A stretch of 64,000 nucleotides of DNA from Lachnospiraceae bacterium (GTDB lineage: Bacteria > Bacillota > Clostridia > Lachnospirales > Lachnospiraceae), in NCBI GenBank assembly GCA_015056765.1, contig SVFQ01000007.1, positions 62,001 through 126,000 on the forward strand. The letters run 5' to 3'. Below, piece after piece: positions 33,780 to 42,140 of this stretch. The translations under genes and the position numbers were made by a program. Under the pieces are notes generated by a model that ran no database searches, was not told the DNA's origin, and saw only the letters and a list, made by a program, of their open reading frames with translations. How positions within the stretch are numbered: position 1 is the stretch's first letter; every line of letters begins with the position of its first letter.

Positions 33780-34865
33780 ATGAAAAAGAAACTGATGGCA
33801 ATGATGTTATCCATGTCTGTAGTAGTAGCTACAGCAGGATGTGGTGGAGCAACAGCTACAACCAACGGTAGCAATGAGACCCAGACTGCTACAGAAGCAG
33901 GTCAGGCAGAAGAAAGTGATGCAGTAGCTACCGGCAGCAAAGAATTCAAAGTAGGTATCGCACAGTTCGTAGATGATGCTTCTTTGAATCAGATTGAAAA
34001 AAATATCGAAGAGGAACTGGCAAAAAAAGGCGAAGAATTGGGTGTGACCTTCACAGTTAGTCTCTCCAATGGTCAGGCAGATGCTACTACCTTAAATCAG
34101 ATCGCTTCCGACTTTATCGCAGATGGCGTAGATGTCATCGTGCCAATCGCTACACCGGCAGCCATGATTATGCAGTCTGCCACAGAAGATAATCAGATTC
34201 CTGTGGTATTCTCCGCAGTATCCGATCCTGTCAGCGCAGGCCTTGTGGCAAGCCTGGATGCTCCTGGAAGCAATATTACCGGAACCAGCGATGCCTTAAA
34301 TACAAAAGCAGTGATGGATTTAATGTTTGCAGCAAATCCGGATATTCAGTCTGTTGGTTTACTGTATAATAACAGTGAAGACGCTTCTAAACAGCCTATC
34401 GCAGATGCAAAAAAATACTGCGAAGAAAAAGGCGTGAAAGTCGTAGAGAAAACCGGCACCACCAACGATGAAGTCATTCAGGCTGCAGAAGCCCTGGTAG
34501 CTTCTCAGGTGGACGCAGTATTCACACCTACCGACAACACCATCATGACAGCAGAGCTTTCCATCTATGAGAAATTCCTAGAAGCAGGAATTCCTCACTA
34601 TGCAGGTGCAGACAGTTTCGCATTAAACGGTGCTTTTTGTGGATATGGTGTAAACTATGCACAGCTTGGTGTGGTTACAGCAGACATGATTGCAGACATC
34701 TTAGTAAATGGCAAGAATCCTGCAGAAGTACCGGTACAGCTCTTAGACAACGGTATCGCTACCGTAAATATCGAAACTGCAGCAGCACTGGAATTAGACT
34801 ATGGTATGTTTAAGGACCTTTGCTCTGAAGTGAAAGAGACCAAGACTGCAGAAGAATTCGAATAA
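33780..34865 (+). CDS. trpX: ABC transporter substrate-binding lipoprotein, predicted tryptophan transporter (TrpX)
   Basis: The signal peptide ends in a lipobox (VATAGCGG, Cys at about residue 21), a Thr/Glu linker follows, then an ABC_sub_bind domain (PF04392-like: KVGIAQFVDDASLNQIEKNIEEEL; SDPVSAGLVASLDAPGSNITGTSD). This family with permease and ATPase of the LivH/LivG type is the predicted tryptophan uptake system TrpXYZ, known in Firmicutes to be under Trp T-boxes, and the T-box upstream has a Trp specifier. RBS AAGGAGG precedes the ATG. The ligand is therefore inferred from two independent signals. Confidence 0.88.
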   Translation: MKKKLMAMMLSMSVVVATAGCGGATATTNGSNETQTATEAGQAEESDAVATGSKEFKVGIAQFVDDASLNQIEKNIEEELAKKGEELGVTFTVSLSNGQADATTLNQIASDFIADGVDVIVPIATPAAMIMQSATEDNQIPVVFSAVSDPVSAGLVASLDAPGSNITGTSDALNTKAVMDLMFAANPDIQSVGLLYNNSEDASKQPIADAKKYCEEKGVKVVEKTGTTNDEVIQAAEALVASQVDAVFTPTDNTIMTAELSIYEKFLEAGIPHYAGADSFALNGAFCGYGVNYAQLGVVTADMIADILVNGKNPAEVPVQLLDNGIATVNIETAAALELDYGMFKDLCSEVKETKTAEEFE

Positions 34866-34904
34866 GGGTTAGAAGCGTAAAATAAAAAGTTGGGGGTAAG
34901 CTAC

Positions 34905-35849
34905 ATGCTTGCAAGTATTTTCAATGCCTCCGTGTTTATCACAGCCATAGAGCTTGGATGTATCTACGGCCTTGTGGCACTGGCATTATTCATTTCCTTT
35001 TCACTACTGAATATCGCAGATTTGTCTACGGACGGATGTTTCACCTTAGGGTGCGCAGTGGGGGCCATCGTCACCACTGCAGGACATCCCTTCCTGGCTA
35101 TATTCGCTTCTATTGGGGCCGGAGTTTTATCTGGCCTCATTACTGCGTTTTTACAGACAAAGCTGGGAGTTCAATCCATTCTGGCAGGTATCATCGTAAA
35201 TACCGCACTGTATACCATTAACTTTTTCGTCATGGGCAATTCTTCCAAAGTGAATGTGTTTGGCAATAACACCATCTTTGGCATGGCGAAGAACCTTAGC
35301 GCATCACCGGTGTATAAAGACCTGTATAAAATGGTGATGGCAGTAGTGATCGTACTGATCATCTGTGGCTTACTTCACTGGTTTTTAAATACGACCCTGG
35401 GCCTTTCTATACGAGCTACCGGGGATAACGCCTATATGGTAAAAGCCTCCAGTATCAACCCCGGCTTTACCATTACAGTAGGTCTGGCAGTGGCCAGTTC
35501 CTTAACAGCCCTTGCAGGTTCCCTGATGGCGCAGTACCAAAAATCCTGTGATATCAACTTTGGTACCGGTCAGGTCACCATCGCACTGGCATCCCTTATG
35601 ATTGGAGAAAGTCTGATCAAAAAGGGTAGTATGTTCAAACGTGCCATCGGCGTTGTAATCGGTAGCTGCCTGTATCGTATCATCGTGGCAGTGGCACTTC
35701 GCTTTAACCTGCCGGCTGAAGCACTGAAACTTACCAGTGCCATCATCGTAACCATTGCCATTGCAGCCCCATATTTGAAGACCAAAGCCGCTTTCTATCA
35801 GAGAAAATACGGCATTGGCGCAAAGGGAAAGGAGGAAGAACATGCTTAA
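34905..35849 (+). CDS. trpY: ABC transporter permease, predicted tryptophan transporter (TrpY)
   Basis: A branched-chain amino acid-type permease of 314 residues with about eight membrane helices and the family start ELGCIYGLVALALFISFSLLNIADLSTDGCFTLG (in part). The EAA-like loop region is GLSIRATGDNAYMVKASSIN. I chose the ATG at 34905 because GGGGG is 8 bases before it; the TTG at 34890 would put the RBS inside the gene. It overlaps the ATPase gene by 8 bases. It forms the membrane channel of the TrpXYZ importer. Confidence 0.87.
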   Translation: MLASIFNASVFITAIELGCIYGLVALALFISFSLLNIADLSTDGCFTLGCAVGAIVTTAGHPFLAIFASIGAGVLSGLITAFLQTKLGVQSILAGIIVNTALYTINFFVMGNSSKVNVFGNNTIFGMAKNLSASPVYKDLYKMVMAVVIVLIICGLLHWFLNTTLGLSIRATGDNAYMVKASSINPGFTITVGLAVASSLTALAGSLMAQYQKSCDINFGTGQVTIALASLMIGESLIKKGSMFKRAIGVVIGSCLYRIIVAVALRFNLPAEALKLTSAIIVTIAIAAPYLKTKAAFYQRKYGIGAKGKEEEHA

Positions 35850-36657
35850 ACTAGAGCACATTTCCAAGACCTTCTATCCCGGCACAGTAAATGAAAAAGT
35901 AGCCTTATCCGACGTATCTCTTCATATGGCCCCGGGGGATTTTGCCACCATTGTTGGCAGCAACGGCGCCGGCAAGTCCACCTTGTTTAACGCCATTACC
36001 GGTGCATTCTATGTGGACGAAGGTAGAGTCTATCTGGATGGAAAAGATATCACCTTTACCAAAGAGCATCGCAGAAGTCAGGAAATCGGTCATCTTTTTC
36101 AGGACCCGCTGATGGGTACCGCACCCCATATGTCCATTGAGGAAAACATGGCGCTGGCGTATTTGCGAGCAAGTAATAAGCACACGGCGCTTTTTAAACG
36201 CATCACCAAGGAAGAAAAGAAGCTTTTTAGAGAGCATTTATCCAAGCTGGATATGGGCTTGGAGGACCGAATGAAGCACCCTGTGGGACTATTATCCGGT
36301 GGACAGCGTCAGGCACTGACCCTTTTGATGGCCACCATGGTGACTCCAAAGATTTTGCTTTTGGATGAGCACACTGCAGCACTGGACCCCGGTACCGCAG
36401 CAAAAGTTTTGCAGCTGACAAAGGACATTGTAAAAGAGCGTGGCATCACTTGCCTCATGGTAACCCACAACATGCATCAGGCTTTGGAACTTGGAAATCG
36501 CACCCTAATGATGAATGCAGGCAAGATTGTACTGGATGTCTCCGGATCTGAGAGAGAGGGCATGACAGTAGATGATCTGCTGAATCGCTTCCAAATGCAG
36601 GCCGGTGAATCTTTGGATAATGATAGAATCCTGCTATCCAAATATGAGAAATCATGA
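35842..36657 (+). CDS. trpZ: ABC transporter ATP-binding protein, predicted tryptophan transporter (TrpZ)
   Basis: The ATPase subunit of the importer, 271 residues. Walker A GSNGAGKST (about residue 39), signature LLSGGQRQALTLLMATM, Walker B KILLLDEHTAALDP and the His switch VTHNMHQAL are all intact. It belongs to the LivG/YxdL-like branch typical of TrpXYZ. The start at 35842 follows GAAAGGAGG; the upstream frame start at 35815 lies in trpY. The start codon overlaps trpY by 8 bases, indicating coupled translation. No terminator is visible before the ddh promoter region. Confidence 0.9.
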   Translation: MLKLEHISKTFYPGTVNEKVALSDVSLHMAPGDFATIVGSNGAGKSTLFNAITGAFYVDEGRVYLDGKDITFTKEHRRSQEIGHLFQDPLMGTAPHMSIEENMALAYLRASNKHTALFKRITKEEKKLFREHLSKLDMGLEDRMKHPVGLLSGGQRQALTLLMATMVTPKILLLDEHTAALDPGTAAKVLQLTKDIVKERGITCLMVTHNMHQALELGNRTLMMNAGKIVLDVSGSEREGMTVDDLLNRFQMQAGESLDNDRILLSKYEKS

Positions 36658-36720
36658 TTTATTTTATGGGCTCCGGACAACCGGGGCCTGTATTTTTTTA
36701 TGAATTTTTAGGGAATTATA

Positions 36721-36785
36721 TTGCGCTAACCGGAAAAGAATAGTATGATTTCTTTTGTAGAAAATAATAGTGTTCCTAATTAGGA
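36721..36785 (+). promoter_or_regulatory. Predicted ddh promoter with downstream palindrome
   Basis: TTGCGC (36721-36726), 17-base spacer, TATGAT (36744-36749). The perfect 12-base palindrome TCCTAATTAGGA (36774-36785) lies about 20 bases after the expected start, a possible repressor site. Confidence 0.6.
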
Positions 36786-36824
36786 CTACACTTTTAAGAT
36801 GAACCCAAATAAGGAGGAAACAGA

Positions 36825-37793
36825 ATGAAAGTCGGTATTTTAGGTTATGGTAATTTAGGACGCGGCGTAGAGAAAGCAGTATGCGCTGCAGAAGATATGG
36901 AACTGGTGGGAGTTTTTTCCCGTAGAGATCCAAGCACTGTAAAGACTGTGACAGGAGCACCTGTATTTCATGTAGATGATTTGGCAAGCAAAAAGGGCGA
37001 CATCGATGTCCTTGTAATCTGTGGCGGTAGTGCTACAGACCTGCCGGAGATGACTCCAAAGTATGCGGCAGACTTCAATGTAATTGACAGCTTCGACACT
37101 CACGCACGTATTCCGGAGCATTTTGCCAATGTAGATGCAGCAGCAAAAAAGGGTGGCAAAATCGGTATCATTTCTTGTGGATGGGATCCAGGTATGTTTT
37201 CCCTGAATCGTGTATATGCACACTCTGTTCTGCCAGGTGGCAAGGACTATACGTTCTGGGGCAAAGGCGTCAGCCAGGGGCACTCCGATGCCATCCGTCG
37301 CATCGAAGGTGTCGTAGATGCTAGACAGTATACTGTACCTGTACCTGCAGCTCTTGAAGCAGTACGTGCCGGCAAGAATCCTGAACTCACTACTAGAGAA
37401 AAACACACCAGAGAGTGCTACGTAGTAGTAGAAGAGGGCGCAGATAAGGCTCGCATCGAGCAGGAAATCAAGACCATGCCTAACTACTTTGCAGATTACG
37501 ATACTACAGTACATTTCATCAGCCAGGAAGAACTGGATTGTGATCACAAGGGCTTACCTCATGGCGGTTCTGTGATCTACACAGGAACTACTGGCGAGAA
37601 TACCCATGTAATCGAGTACAGCCTGAAACTGGATTCTAATCCGGACTTCACAGGCTCTGTCCTGGTAGCTTATGCTAGAGCTGCATACCGCCTGAATCAG
37701 GAAGGCGTATCCGGTGCCAAGACTGTACTGGACATCGCACCTAGCTACATCAGCCCAATCTCCGGCGATGAGCTGAGAGCACATTATCTATAA
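36825..37793 (+). CDS. ddh: meso-Diaminopimelate dehydrogenase
   Basis: A 322-residue NADPH-dependent enzyme that converts L-tetrahydrodipicolinate and ammonia to meso-diaminopimelate in one step, serving lysine and peptidoglycan synthesis. The Rossmann motif GILGYGNLGRGV is at the N-terminus, GGSATDLPEMTPKYA and ISCGWDPGMFSLNR match Ddh proteins, and the substrate-binding region GKGVSQGHSDAIRRIEGV is clear. Length is normal. It stands alone with its own promoter and terminator. Use of the dehydrogenase branch fits Clostridia. Confidence 0.94.
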   Translation: MKVGILGYGNLGRGVEKAVCAAEDMELVGVFSRRDPSTVKTVTGAPVFHVDDLASKKGDIDVLVICGGSATDLPEMTPKYAADFNVIDSFDTHARIPEHFANVDAAAKKGGKIGIISCGWDPGMFSLNRVYAHSVLPGGKDYTFWGKGVSQGHSDAIRRIEGVVDARQYTVPVPAALEAVRAGKNPELTTREKHTRECYVVVEEGADKARIEQEIKTMPNYFADYDTTVHFISQEELDCDHKGLPHGGSVIYTGTTGENTHVIEYSLKLDSNPDFTGSVLVAYARAAYRLNQEGVSGAKTVLDIAPSYISPISGDELRAHYL

Positions 37794-37800
37794 AACCCCA

Positions 37801-37828
37801 AAGGAAGGTGATTACACCTTCCTTTTTT
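37801..37828 (+). terminator. Intrinsic terminator after ddh
   Basis: AAGGAAGGTG (37801-37810) and CACCTTCCTT (37815-37824) with a T-run to 37828. Confidence 0.92.
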
Positions 37829-37865
37829 CATGGTATGATATGAGTTATCAAATGATTTGATTAAC
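37811..37865 (+). promoter_or_regulatory. lysR promoter and palindromic operator
   Basis: ATTACA (37811-37816), 17-base spacer, TATGAT (37834-37839). GTTATCAAAT (37844-37853) and ATTTGATTAAC (37855-37865) form a nearly perfect palindrome at the expected transcription start. The related motif at 38810-38830 lies upstream of metQ. Confidence 0.55.
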
Positions 37866-37875
37866 GGGGGTAAAT

Positions 37876-38805
37876 ATGACACTTCAACAAATAAGATATG
37901 CACTGACCATCGCAGAGTGCGGTTCTATGAATAAAGCAGCAGAGAAGCTCTTTATCGTACAGTCTACGTTGACCAGCGCTATTCAGGAATTGGAAAAAGA
38001 AAACGGCATTACCATCTTTGTGAGAACCCACAAGGGTATGACACCGACTCCCGAGGGAGAGGAGTTTTTAAATGATATCCGTAATATCTACCACCACTAT
38101 ACCCAGGTGTCGGAAAAGTATCAGGTAGAGGGAAACTATAAGCGCAAATTTGGTGTGTCTGCACAGCACTATTCCTTTGCGGTACGTGCCTTTGTAGAGA
38201 TGGCTAAGCAGTATGATGTGAATCAGTTTGAGTTCGCCATCCGAGAAACCCAAACTCGCAAGGTCATCATGGATGTGGGCTCTTTGAAAAGTGAAATCGG
38301 AGTGCTTTATGTCAGTGAGGCCAATGAGAAAGCCCTGAAGAAGCTGTTTGCAGAGCAGGAGCTGGAATTCCATCCCCTGATTGATTGCAACGCTTATGTC
38401 TATTTGTATTACAAACATCCGCTTGCAAAGAAAAAGAAAATCAGCCTGGAGGACTTGAAGCCTTATCCGTGTTTATCGTTTGAGCAGGATGAAGGCGGCG
38501 ACTATACCTTTTCAGAGGAAATCCTCAATGAGAATGTATACCCCCAGACCATTAAGACCAGAGATAGAGCCACCATGCTGAATCTCATGGTAGGCCTAAA
38601 CGGCTACACCCTGTGCTCCGGTATCATCTCGGAAGAACTGAATGGCGAAGACTACATCGTAGTGCCGTTTGCGGAGGATGAAGAGAATACCAACACCGTA
38701 CAGCACGTAGGATACCTCACCAAGAAGAATGCCGTTCTTTCCCAGATGGGAGAAAAGTACGTAGAAGAGCTGAAGAAATATTTGGCATCTGTTACGGTAA
38801 AATAA
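37876..38805 (+). CDS. LysR-family transcriptional regulator
   Basis: The N-terminal helix-turn-helix (MTLQQIRYALTIAECGSMNKAAEKLF, with SMNKAAEKLFIVQSTLTSAI) is classical LysR, and the C-terminal effector domain (residues about 90-300) is complete. It is directly upstream of metQNI-msrA on the same strand. Palindromes with a GTTATC half-site occur both before it and before metQ, so it probably controls both. A sulfur-amino-acid effector, such as O-acetylserine or homocysteine, is plausible from the family but not shown. Confidence 0.9.
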   Translation: MTLQQIRYALTIAECGSMNKAAEKLFIVQSTLTSAIQELEKENGITIFVRTHKGMTPTPEGEEFLNDIRNIYHHYTQVSEKYQVEGNYKRKFGVSAQHYSFAVRAFVEMAKQYDVNQFEFAIRETQTRKVIMDVGSLKSEIGVLYVSEANEKALKKLFAEQELEFHPLIDCNAYVYLYYKHPLAKKKKISLEDLKPYPCLSFEQDEGGDYTFSEEILNENVYPQTIKTRDRATMLNLMVGLNGYTLCSGIISEELNGEDYIVVPFAEDEENTNTVQHVGYLTKKNAVLSQMGEKYVEELKKYLASVTVK

Positions 38806-38809
38806 CTGC

Positions 38810-38878
38810 GTTATCAATTCAATCGATAACACATATCAAAATTTACAATTTTACAGATAGTTTCCTCCGTGCCATAAT
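38810..38878 (+). promoter_or_regulatory. metQ promoter with LysR-type operator
   Basis: GTTATC (38810-38815), 9 bases, GATAAC (38825-38830) is a perfect dyad. TTTACA (38850-38855), 17-base spacer and CATAAT (38873-38878) form the promoter; the dyad is about 20 bases upstream of the -35, the place of a LysR activator site. No SAM riboswitch is visible between 38806 and 38933. Confidence 0.65.
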
Positions 38879-38933
38879 ACAAAACATGGAAAACAGAAAT
38901 AAAGAGAACACGAGAAATAGGGAGGAAAAAATT

Positions 38934-39863
38934 ATGAAAAAGTTATCAGCATTATTCGTGACTGGCGCATTACTGATTTCCGTACTTGGCGGATGCGGTA
39001 AAGCAGCCAGCACAGAATCCGCAAACGAGGCGCAGGTATCCACTGCAGCTCAGACAGAAGCAGCTACTGAGGCAGCAGCAGAGGAAGCAGCTCCTGCAGA
39101 CGGAGATAAGGTTATCCGCGTAGGTGCAAACCCTGTACCACATGCAGACATCTTAGACAACGCATTAAAAGCAGAGCTTGCAAAAGATGGTTGGACATTG
39201 GAGACAGTAGTATTTGAAGATTATGTACTGCCTAACACATCCTTAGAGCAGGGTGAATTAGACGCTAACTACTTCCAGACACTGGGCTATTTAAATCAGC
39301 AGAACGAGGAAGCAGGTCTTCACCTGGCAGCTATCGCTGGTGTACACATCGAGCCAATGGGTATCTACTCTGAAAAATACACTTCTTTAGACGAGATTCC
39401 GGAAGGCGCAGAAATCGGTATTCCGAATGATCCTGAAAACACAGAAAGAGGCTTGAACCTTTTAGTACAGAAAGGCCTTCTCACAGGTCTTGGTACTTTC
39501 GCAGAAGACAAGAGCGTAGAAAACATCGTGAACAATGCAGAACTGAATCCAAAGGGCTTCAAGATCACTACTTTGGAAGCAGCAAGCCTGCCACTGGCAC
39601 TGCCTGATTTAGATGCAGCTACCATTAATGGTAACTATGCACTTGGCGCTGATTTGCCAAGCAAACATCCTGCACTGGACATCGAAGAGTTCGATGATGA
39701 AACCAGCGTACGTCGTACCAACTTCTTCGTAGTAAGACAGGGTGAAGAAGAAAGCGAGAAATCCAAAGCACTCATCAAAGCAATCCAGTCCGATGCAGTA
39801 AAACAGTATATTGAGGAGACATATAAAGGTTCGGTTATTCCTTCCTTTATTGATCCACAATAA
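38934..39863 (+). CDS. metQ: Methionine ABC transporter substrate-binding lipoprotein MetQ
   Basis: A lipobox (SVLGGCGK, Cys at about residue 21) ends the signal peptide, then an acidic Ala/Glu linker, then a NlpA/MetQ domain (VIRVGANPVPHADILDNALKAEL; YVLPNTSLEQGELDANYFQ). It binds methionine or its derivatives outside the cell. I chose the ATG at 38934 with GGGAGG upstream over the ATG at 38886, which would place a hydrophilic stretch before the signal. It is followed at 3 bases by metN. The gene order Q-N-I is a common variant. Confidence 0.92.
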   Translation: MKKLSALFVTGALLISVLGGCGKAASTESANEAQVSTAAQTEAATEAAAEEAAPADGDKVIRVGANPVPHADILDNALKAELAKDGWTLETVVFEDYVLPNTSLEQGELDANYFQTLGYLNQQNEEAGLHLAAIAGVHIEPMGIYSEKYTSLDEIPEGAEIGIPNDPENTERGLNLLVQKGLLTGLGTFAEDKSVENIVNNAELNPKGFKITTLEAASLPLALPDLDAATINGNYALGADLPSKHPALDIEEFDDETSVRRTNFFVVRQGEEESEKSKALIKAIQSDAVKQYIEETYKGSVIPSFIDPQ

Positions 39864-39866
39864 TAA

Positions 39867-40838
39867 ATGATCTCATTCGATCACGTAGAGAAATCCTTCC
39901 AGGACACAGAAGTTCTGAAAGGAATTTCTCTGTCTATAGAGGATGGTAGTATCTACGGCATTATCGGCCAATCCGGTGCCGGCAAATCCACCCTGCTTCG
40001 TACGATAAATGGACTGGAACCTTACGATGCAGGCCGTGTCACAGTAGATGGCACCTGGGTAGATACCCACCAGAAGAAACAGCTTCGTCAGTTACAGAAG
40101 CAAATCGGTATGATTTTTCAGGGTTTTAACCTGTTGGAAAGACTTACCGTATATGAAAATATAGCACTCCCTATGAAGTTTTGGGGTATCAACCCTAGGA
40201 CACCGGAAAATAAAGAAAAAATCGAAAAATTGATTCGCCTGGTAGGTTTGGAAGAAAAAGCAAAATCCAAACCCAAGGAATTATCCGGCGGACAAAAACA
40301 GCGAGTTGCCATCGCAAGAGCCCTAGTGCTGGATCCAAAGATTCTGCTTTGCGATGAAGCTACCAGTGCTCTGGATCCGGAAATCACAAAGGGTATTTTG
40401 GCGCTTCTTCAGAAAATCAATAAAGAACTTGGCATTACCATCGTCATCGTGACCCACCAGATGGAAGTCGTAAAGCAGGTATGTGAAAAGGTGGCATTCT
40501 TAAGCGATGGTAAGGTGCTTGCAGTAGGAAAGCCGGAAGAGCTCTTTGTCAAACCGGAGCATCCGGAAATCAGAAAATTCCTGCGTGAAGAAAGTGAGCA
40601 TTTACCGGAAGACGGCGTGAACTTCCAGCTCTTCTTCTCCGGAGAAGGTTCTGATGAACCCATCGTCACCATGATGGCCAGAGAACTGAGTCGAAACTTC
40701 AGTATCTGCTGGGCCAAACTGGAAGACTTTAGAGAAAATGTCTATGGCAGCCTGGTAATCCATGTGGATACCCAGGACCAGCAGGATGTAGAGGCATTCT
40801 TAGACAAACATAATGTGACATGGGAGGTGCTTTCCTAA
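39867..40838 (+). CDS. metN: Methionine ABC transporter ATP-binding protein MetN
   Basis: The ATPase domain has Walker A GQSGAGKSTLL (about residue 33), signature ELSGGQKQRVAIARAL and Walker B KILLCDEATSALDPE. A C-terminal NIL domain (about residues 265-320, EPIVTMMARELSRNFSIC) is present; in MetN it binds methionine and inhibits transport. Length 323 residues. The ATG follows the metQ stop at three bases with little RBS, so translation is likely coupled. It shares a base with the metI start (TAATG). Confidence 0.94.
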   Translation: MISFDHVEKSFQDTEVLKGISLSIEDGSIYGIIGQSGAGKSTLLRTINGLEPYDAGRVTVDGTWVDTHQKKQLRQLQKQIGMIFQGFNLLERLTVYENIALPMKFWGINPRTPENKEKIEKLIRLVGLEEKAKSKPKELSGGQKQRVAIARALVLDPKILLCDEATSALDPEITKGILALLQKINKELGITIVIVTHQMEVVKQVCEKVAFLSDGKVLAVGKPEELFVKPEHPEIRKFLREESEHLPEDGVNFQLFFSGEGSDEPIVTMMARELSRNFSICWAKLEDFRENVYGSLVIHVDTQDQQDVEAFLDKHNVTWEVLS

Positions 40839-41497
40839 TGGGTATTTTATCGACTAACACAATGTGGGACATCCTGAGCAAGGCACTGGGAGAGACCGTA
40901 TACATGGTATTCTGGTCTACGATTTTCTCTGTAATACTTGCCCTGATCCCGGCATTTATCCTGGTGCTGACTGCACCGGACGGACTGCATCCTATGAAGG
41001 GTTTATATGAAGTGTTGTCCTTCATCATCAATGTGTTCCGTAGTTTCCCGTTTATCATTCTTTTGGTAATCGTGATTCCATTCACCAGATTTGTGGTAGG
41101 TAAGGCTATCGGTACCACAGCCAGCATCGTGCCCCTTACCGTATCGGCGATTCCTTTTATCGCCAGAGTATTTGAAACCAGCATGCGAGAGACAGATAAA
41201 GGCGTCATCGAGGCTGCTAGAAGCTTCGGGGCTTCTAACCTGCAGATTCTTTTCAGAGTGTATCTGAAGGAATCCTTCCCACGTATGCTCAACGGTGTCA
41301 TCTTGCTGATTATCTCCCTGGTGGGATATTCTGCTATGGCAGGTACTGTAGGTGGCGGCGGTATCGGTGATATCGCAATTCGTTTCGGTTATCAGCAGTA
41401 CAAGACGGACTATCTTATCGTTTGCTCCATTATTCTGATTATCTTCGTACAGGTAATCCAGAGCATCGGTAACTTACTTTACAAGAAATTATCTTAA
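40838..41497 (+). CDS. metI: Methionine ABC transporter permease MetI
   Basis: A 219-residue permease with five to six membrane helices and the EAA loop TDKGVIEAARSFGASNLQILF (about residues 125-150). It forms the membrane pore with MetN. The ATG at 40838 has GGGAGG at 40822-40827 and overlaps the metN stop. The GGVG-rich end (AGTVGGGGIGDIAIRFGYQQY) is typical for MetI. Confidence 0.93.
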   Translation: MGILSTNTMWDILSKALGETVYMVFWSTIFSVILALIPAFILVLTAPDGLHPMKGLYEVLSFIINVFRSFPFIILLVIVIPFTRFVVGKAIGTTASIVPLTVSAIPFIARVFETSMRETDKGVIEAARSFGASNLQILFRVYLKESFPRMLNGVILLIISLVGYSAMAGTVGGGGIGDIAIRFGYQQYKTDYLIVCSIILIIFVQVIQSIGNLLYKKLS

Positions 41498-41519
41498 TCG
41501 CTTCAGACAAGGAGACAGT

Positions 41520-42011
41520 ATGAGTAAAGCTTATTTTGCAGGGGGATGCTTTTGGTGTGTAACACCCATTTATAAAATATGGGGCGTAGATCAGGTGGTG
41601 TGCGGATACTCCGGTGGAGACGAAGAAAATCCCACCTACAAGGATGTGAAAGCACAAAAGACAGGCCATAGAGAAACCATCGAACTGACCTATGATCCTA
41701 AAAACGTCAGCTACGATAAGCTTTTGGAAATCTATCTTGCTAATGTGGATCCTTTCGATGGGGAAGGACAGTTTATCGACAAAGGCTTTTCTTACACTTT
41801 GGCTATCTACTATCAGACAGAGGAAGAATTGCAGAAAGCCAAGGAGAAAATCGCCAGGTTAGAGGCAGATACCGGTAAGAAAGCCCAGATTGCTTTAGAG
41901 CCTTTTAAGTCTTTCTATGAAGCGGAAGAAGAGCATCAGGACTATTATCTGAAGAACCCGGAAGCCTTTGAAAAAGAGCTGATTGAAAGCGGCCGAAAAA
42001 AGGCAGAATAA
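41520..42011 (+). CDS. msrA: Peptide methionine sulfoxide reductase MsrA
   Basis: A 163-residue enzyme that reduces methionine-S-sulfoxide in proteins or free methionine. The active-site motif GGCFWC is at residues 9-14 (YFAGGCFWCV), with GYSGGDEENPTYKDVK nearby. The usual second, C-terminal recycling cysteine cannot be confirmed: no Cys is visible near the end. RBS AAGGAG precedes the ATG. It lies 22 bases after metI, so the operon couples methionine uptake with repair of oxidised methionine. Confidence 0.95.
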   Translation: MSKAYFAGGCFWCVTPIYKIWGVDQVVCGYSGGDEENPTYKDVKAQKTGHRETIELTYDPKNVSYDKLLEIYLANVDPFDGEGQFIDKGFSYTLAIYYQTEEELQKAKEKIARLEADTGKKAQIALEPFKSFYEAEEEHQDYYLKNPEAFEKELIESGRKKAE

Positions 42012-42037
42012 AGAAACAAAAAATAGAATACGATACG

Positions 42038-42079
42038 CGAAAAACCTTCGAAAAAAGTATGATTTCGAAGGTTTTTTCG
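42038..42079. terminator. Terminator after msrA
   Basis: CGAAAAACCTTCGAAA (42038-42053) pairs with TTTCGAAGGTTTTTTCG (42063-42079), apart from one extra T. Confidence 0.85.
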
Positions 42080-42140
42080 TAGGGGCACCTGTGGTAAAAT
42101 GAGAAGGACAATGCACACGTATGAGGAGCGGACATTACTT

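Noticed and set aside
36855-37547. 230-residue open frame on the minus strand
   Set aside because: It lies inside ddh, whose motifs are unambiguous. No domain is recognisable in the reverse frame.
38806-38933. SAM riboswitch upstream of metQ
   Set aside because: I found none of the conserved S-box core or a terminator in the 130 bases; a LysR-type dyad and promoter fill the space.
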